A stretch of DNA of 64,000 nucleotides from assembly GCA_036264135.1 (NCBI GenBank), contig DATARN010000058.1, positions 1-64,000 of the forward strand. Direction: 5' to 3'. A model generated the notes under the pieces. It was given only the letters and a program-made list of their open reading frames with translations. It made no database searches and was not told where the DNA came from. Of the stretch, positions 63,194 through 64,000 are shown in pieces. The translations under genes and the position numbers were made by a program. Source of the DNA: DATARN01 sp036264135 (GTDB lineage: Bacteria; Actinomycetota; Acidimicrobiia; Acidimicrobiales; Palsa-688). Each line of letters opens with the position of its first letter. Position 1 is the stretch's first letter.

Positions 63194-64000
63194 CTAGTGG
63201 GACCGCCGGCGGTGCTCCGGCTCCAGCCACGGGGGCTGCCATCCGGTGTCGGCGGCGTTGAGCGTCGTCCCCGGCGGCACGATCTGATCGATGCGATCGA
63301 GGATCTTCTCGTCCAGCGTGACGTCGGCCGCCCCCAGCTGCTCCTCCAGCTGCTCCATGGTCCGGGGTCCGATGATGGCCGCCGAGACGGCGGGGTGCTC
63401 AAGGACGAAGGCCAGCGCCAGGTGGATGAGGGGCATCCCCGCCTCTTCCGCCAGCTGGGCCAGCTGCTCGACCACTTCCAGCTTGCGCTGGTTCTCGGGA
63501 CGAGAAAGGTCGTATCGGCCGGGGATGCGCTCGGCGCGGGTGCTGCTCGGGACGTCCTGGCCGACCCGGTAGCGCCCCGACAGCCAGCCGCCGGCCAGCG
63601 GGCTCCACGGGATGACGCCCATCCCGTACTGGCGGCAGACGGGAAGCACATCGGTTTCGATGCCCCGGGCCAGGAGGGAGTACGGCGGTTGTTCGCAGAC
63701 GAAGCGCTCGCGGCCGCGGCGTTGCGCCACCCACTGCGCCTCGACGATGGCGTGGGCGGGGAAGGTGGAGCTGCCCACGTAGCGCACCTTGCCGGCGTGG
63801 ACCAGGTCGCTCAGCGCGCCCAGGGTCTCGTCGATGTCGGTGAAGGGGTCGGGGCGGTGGATCTGGTACAGGTCGATCCAGTCCGTGCCCATCCGCCGCA
63901 GCGAATCTTCGCAGGCCCGCAGGATCCAGCGGCGGGAGTTGCCCCGGTGGTTCGGATCGTCGCCCATGGCGCCGTGGCACTTGGTGGCGATGACGATGTC
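63194..64000 (-). CDS. Aldo/keto reductase, N-terminus beyond window
   Basis: The visible 268 residues lack the start, which lies to the right of the window; the frame is open to the last base and reads DIVIATKCHGAMGDD before the first internal ATG (63967). The TIM barrel is recognised from MGTDWIDLYQIHRPDPFTDI (catalytic His region), RYVGSSTFPAHAIVEAQ, QPPYSLLARGIE, GVIPWSPLAGGWLSGRY and the NADPH segment IIGPRTMEQLEEQLGA. It reduces aldehydes or ketones with NADPH; substrate unknown. Confidence 0.93.
   Translation of the reverse strand, partial: DIVIATKCHGAMGDDPNHRGNSRRWILRACEDSLRRMGTDWIDLYQIHRPDPFTDIDETLGALSDLVHAGKVRYVGSSTFPAHAIVEAQWVAQRRGRERFVCEQPPYSLLARGIETDVLPVCRQYGMGVIPWSPLAGGWLSGRYRVGQDVPSSTRAERIPGRYDLSRPENQRKLEVVEQLAQLAEEAGMPLIHLALAFVLEHPAVSAAIIGPRTMEQLEEQLGAADVTLDEKILDRIDQIVPPGTTLNAADTGWQPPWLEPEHRRRSH

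Overview
The window is high-GC DNA from an actinobacterium (Actinomycetota), most likely an acidimicrobiia-like lineage. The evidence is a WhiB-type iron-sulfur regulator, the actinobacterial division protein SepH, a PimB-type mannosyltransferase, DUF2510 and mycothiol-family DinB-fold proteins, many GTG starts and frequent 1-4 nt GTGA/ATGA overlaps. The class is an inference; no rRNA or tRNA gene is present to fix it.

Layout. 1-1170: a tyrosine integrase broken by two compensating frameshifts, ending next to the RNase P RNA gene (minus strand, 1170-1561). 1.6-13.7 kb: mainly a DNA-break-repair neighbourhood with SbcC/Rad50-like and SbcD/Mre11-like proteins, a NERD-domain protein, HerA and NurA, Ku, and a stand-alone LigD polymerase domain; a small membrane/SPFH block (M50-like protein, NfeD-like OB-fold protein, flotillin) sits inside it. 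13.7-18.2 kb: a large secreted EXORDIUM-like protein, a small STAS-like protein overlapping tail-to-tail with an ECF sigma factor carrying a SnoaL-like domain, and a VOC protein. 18.2-23.3 kb: a glycerol operon on the minus strand (glpD, AGPS-like FAD oxidase, 4-TM protein, FGGY kinase). 23.5-31.5 kb: whiB, acyl-CoA dehydrogenase, trpD, a stand-alone Lrp ligand-binding domain, small Cys-rich proteins, a greatly enlarged sepH and queG. 31.6-43.2 kb: housekeeping and lipid genes (PimB-like, SRPBCC, glutathione peroxidase, SpoU methyltransferase, ROK glucokinase, LLM oxidoreductase, aminotransferase, PlsC, ACT protein), a GlxA-type regulator with two divergent mini-genes, and a second glycerol kinase. 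43.7-49.1 kb: a B12-dependent ribonucleotide reductase interrupted by two inteins. 49.2-53.4 kb: an LMW protein tyrosine phosphatase, a three-gene overlapping operon of RuBisCO-like protein, MtnA and a DinB-fold enzyme, and a DJ-1/PfpI protein. 53.5-64 kb: SNF2 helicase, msrB, UvrD-type helicase with HRDC, hydrolase, thioesterase, DUF983, PPOX-like and aldo/keto reductase (cut by the window end).

Most unusual points: (1) two unrelated genes (FGGY kinase at 19627, LMW phosphatase at 49236) whose best-supported start is an ATC codon behind a good Shine-Dalgarno sequence; (2) two copies, 26.5 kb apart, of a roughly 80-nt intergenic palindrome with a CATATG-like centre, resembling a non-autonomous mobile or regulatory repeat; (3) the joint HerA-NurA, Mre11-Rad50-like and Ku-PolDom repair neighbourhood; (4) two inteins in one nrdJ, one with a degenerate homing endonuclease; (5) a RuBisCO-like protein/MtnA operon. 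No CRISPR array, complete insertion sequence or prophage was recognised.
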